Positions 62,824 through 64,000 of a DNA stretch of 64,000 nt are shown one piece after another. The notes under the pieces are model-generated. The model was given only the letters and a program-made list of their open reading frames with translations. It did no database searches and was not told the origin of the DNA. Within the stretch, counting starts at the first letter, position 1; each line of letters begins with the position of its first letter. The stretch is from Nocardia neocaledoniensis (GTDB lineage Bacteria; Actinomycetota; Actinomycetes; Mycobacteriales; Mycobacteriaceae): positions 62,001 to 126,000 of the forward strand of contig NZ_QGTL01000009.1 in the NCBI RefSeq assembly GCF_003182135.1, given 5' to 3'. A program made the translations under genes and the position numbers.

Positions 62824-62856
62824 GCGCGGTCCACTCTACCGGCGAAGCTGGAAGAC

Positions 62857-63546
62857 ATGACCACGCACGACACCCACCGCCCGCCCCTGTCGCCGACCCC
62901 GCGCACCACCCTGACCCGTTCCAAGGAGCGCGGCCGGACCGATCGCGCCGAACTCGACGCGGTGCTCGACGCGGGACTCGTCTGCCACCTCGGCGTGCTG
63001 CTCGGCGGCTCTCCGGTGGTGTTGCCGACCGTCTACGGCCGCTCAGGCGACACGCTCTACCTGCACGGTTCGACCGGCTCCGGGAACATGCGCGCCGCGA
63101 TCGACACCGACATCTCGCTCACGGTGACCCATGTCGACGGTGTGGTCTATTCGCGCTCGGCCATGCACTTCTCGATGAACTTCCGTTCCGCCGTGGTGCG
63201 CGGCAAGGCGGTGCTGGTCACCGATGAGGCCGAACGGCTGGAGGCGCTGCGGTTGATCGTCGAGCAGGCGGCGCCGGGCGCCTGGGACCGGGTGCGTCCG
63301 CCGAACCGCAAGGAGATGGCGGCGACGATGGTCCTCGCGCTCGACCTGACCGAGGCGTCGGTGAAGGTCCGCACCGGCGGGCCCGGCGATGACGAGGCCG
63401 ATATCGCGGCCGGTGGCGTGTGGGCCGGCGTGTTGCCCCTGCGCCAGGTCTGGGGCGAGCCCATCGATGCCGACAACCTCGAGCCGGGGGTGGACGTGCC
63501 CGCCGACGTCGCCGCCAGAATCGCGCCGGCTACCGTGCCGGCGTGA
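62857..63546 (+). CDS. PNPOx-like split-barrel FMN flavoprotein (NimA-like)
   Basis: This 229-residue protein has the FMN-binding split-barrel fold of the pyridoxamine 5'-phosphate oxidase-related family. Features include GLVCHLGVLLGGSPVVLPTVYGR (in parts), LYLHGSTGSGNMR at the flavin phosphate site, and FRSAVVRGKAVLV. The related NimA-like proteins are reductases; true PdxH activity is not shown by the sequence. It is divergent from the MocR regulator, and the direct repeats upstream make it the likely target, which links it to B6 or amine metabolism by inference. Confidence 0.85.
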   Translation: MTTHDTHRPPLSPTPRTTLTRSKERGRTDRAELDAVLDAGLVCHLGVLLGGSPVVLPTVYGRSGDTLYLHGSTGSGNMRAAIDTDISLTVTHVDGVVYSRSAMHFSMNFRSAVVRGKAVLVTDEAERLEALRLIVEQAAPGAWDRVRPPNRKEMAATMVLALDLTEASVKVRTGGPGDDEADIAAGGVWAGVLPLRQVWGEPIDADNLEPGVDVPADVAARIAPATVPA

Positions 63547-63663
63547 TCGAACGCGCCGGTCCGACCAGCGGCTTCGCGCCGCGGTCGACCGGACGCACCG
63601 CCGGGCGATGAACTCCGGTCGAGATACCGGGGACCGGCGGCCGGGCCGGGTACGGTCCGTCGC

Positions 63664-64000
63664 ATGGCCGAGGGGACGACAGCGGATCGACCGACGCGGC
63701 GGTCGTTCACCGCGGAGCAGGTGGTGGACGCCGCGCTCGGGCTGCTCGACGAGGGTGGGCCGGGCGCGCTGTCCGTACGCGCGGTCGCCGCGCGGCTCGG
63801 CGTGCGTCCGAACGCGGTGTACACCTATGTCGCCAGCCGGGCTGAGCTGGAACGCGCGGTGACCGAACGGGTCCTCGCGACGGTGCCGCTGAGTCCGCTC
63901 ACCGACCCCGGGGTGGAGTGGACGGCGGCGGTGATCCAGTTCGCCCTCGGCCTGCGCGATCAGCTGCGCGCGCACCCTGCCGTCGCGACGCTGATGATGG
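63664..64000 (+). CDS. TetR family transcriptional regulator, 5' part (partial at right edge)
   Basis: About 112 codons are visible before the window ends. The N-terminus has the TetR helix-turn-helix (FTAEQVVDAALGLLDEGG, then ALSVRAVAARLGVRPNAVYTYV, residues about 15-62). Start ATG 63664 lies 7 nt after TACGGT, again fitting a leaderless promoter. The ligand domain runs off the edge, so the target is unknown. The spacer 63547-63663 shows no other clear feature. Confidence 0.88.
   Translation, partial: MAEGTTADRPTRRSFTAEQVVDAALGLLDEGGPGALSVRAVAARLGVRPNAVYTYVASRAELERAVTERVLATVPLSPLTDPGVEWTAAVIQFALGLRDQLRAHPAVATLMM

Overview
The window is GC-rich actinobacterial DNA, most likely from Nocardia, Rhodococcus or a close relative in the Mycobacteriales. 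This is inferred from the strong G/C bias at codon third positions, frequent GTG starts, ATGA/GTGA gene overlaps, TANNNT hexamers 6-7 nt upstream of start codons that suggest leaderless transcripts, and the mix of gene families. No rRNA, tRNA, CRISPR array, transposase or integrase was seen.

Positions 1-38287 are the 3' part of one non-ribosomal peptide synthetase (NRPS) gene, open at the left edge, with more than 12,750 codons visible. The visible assembly line is: tail of A0 and T0; C-A-T modules 1-3; C-A-T-E module 4; C-A-T modules 5-9; C-A-T-E module 10; a final C domain (C11); and a short, decayed A-like tail. Ten complete adenylation domains could be read at the ten substrate-pocket positions. 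Four (modules 1, 2, 5, 7) carry the serine code of EntF and one (module 3) a threonine code. Module 6, the identical pair in modules 8 and 9, and the two epimerised modules 4 and 10 have codes I could not assign. The predicted backbone is ...X0-Ser-Ser-Thr-(D-X4)-Ser-X6-Ser-X8-X8-(D-X10)..., a polar, Ser-rich peptide. No thioesterase or reductase domain, no final carrier domain and no MbtH protein is visible. A 13-bp inverted repeat follows the stop codon, so the gene, and probably the cluster, ends there.

Positions 38417-45634 hold small divergent or convergent gene pairs: a Uma2-family nuclease-like protein; a TetR regulator facing an oxidoreductase across two copies of one palindrome; an SGNH hydrolase facing a MarR regulator; a CGNR zinc-finger regulator facing a RidA-family protein across a perfect palindrome; and a WYL regulator facing an epoxide hydrolase. 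Positions 45635-50890 (minus strand) are an operon of an APC permease, two DUF1989 proteins of the kind associated with urea/guanidine carboxylase, and a carboxyltransferase-only fragment of that carboxylase. A divergent TetR gene follows at 51108.

The remainder holds an alpha/beta hydrolase with a divergent GlxA-type AraC regulator (51802-53759), a small membrane protein, a family 1 encapsulin with its DyP peroxidase cargo and a cupin (54328-56577), folA-thyA (56682-57970), cobF, an Fpg/Nei-type DNA glycosylase, a flavin disulfide-reductase-like protein with DUF2630, a MocR-type regulator facing a PNPOx-like flavoprotein, and the 5' part of another TetR gene at the right edge. No gap between genes exceeds 300 bases.
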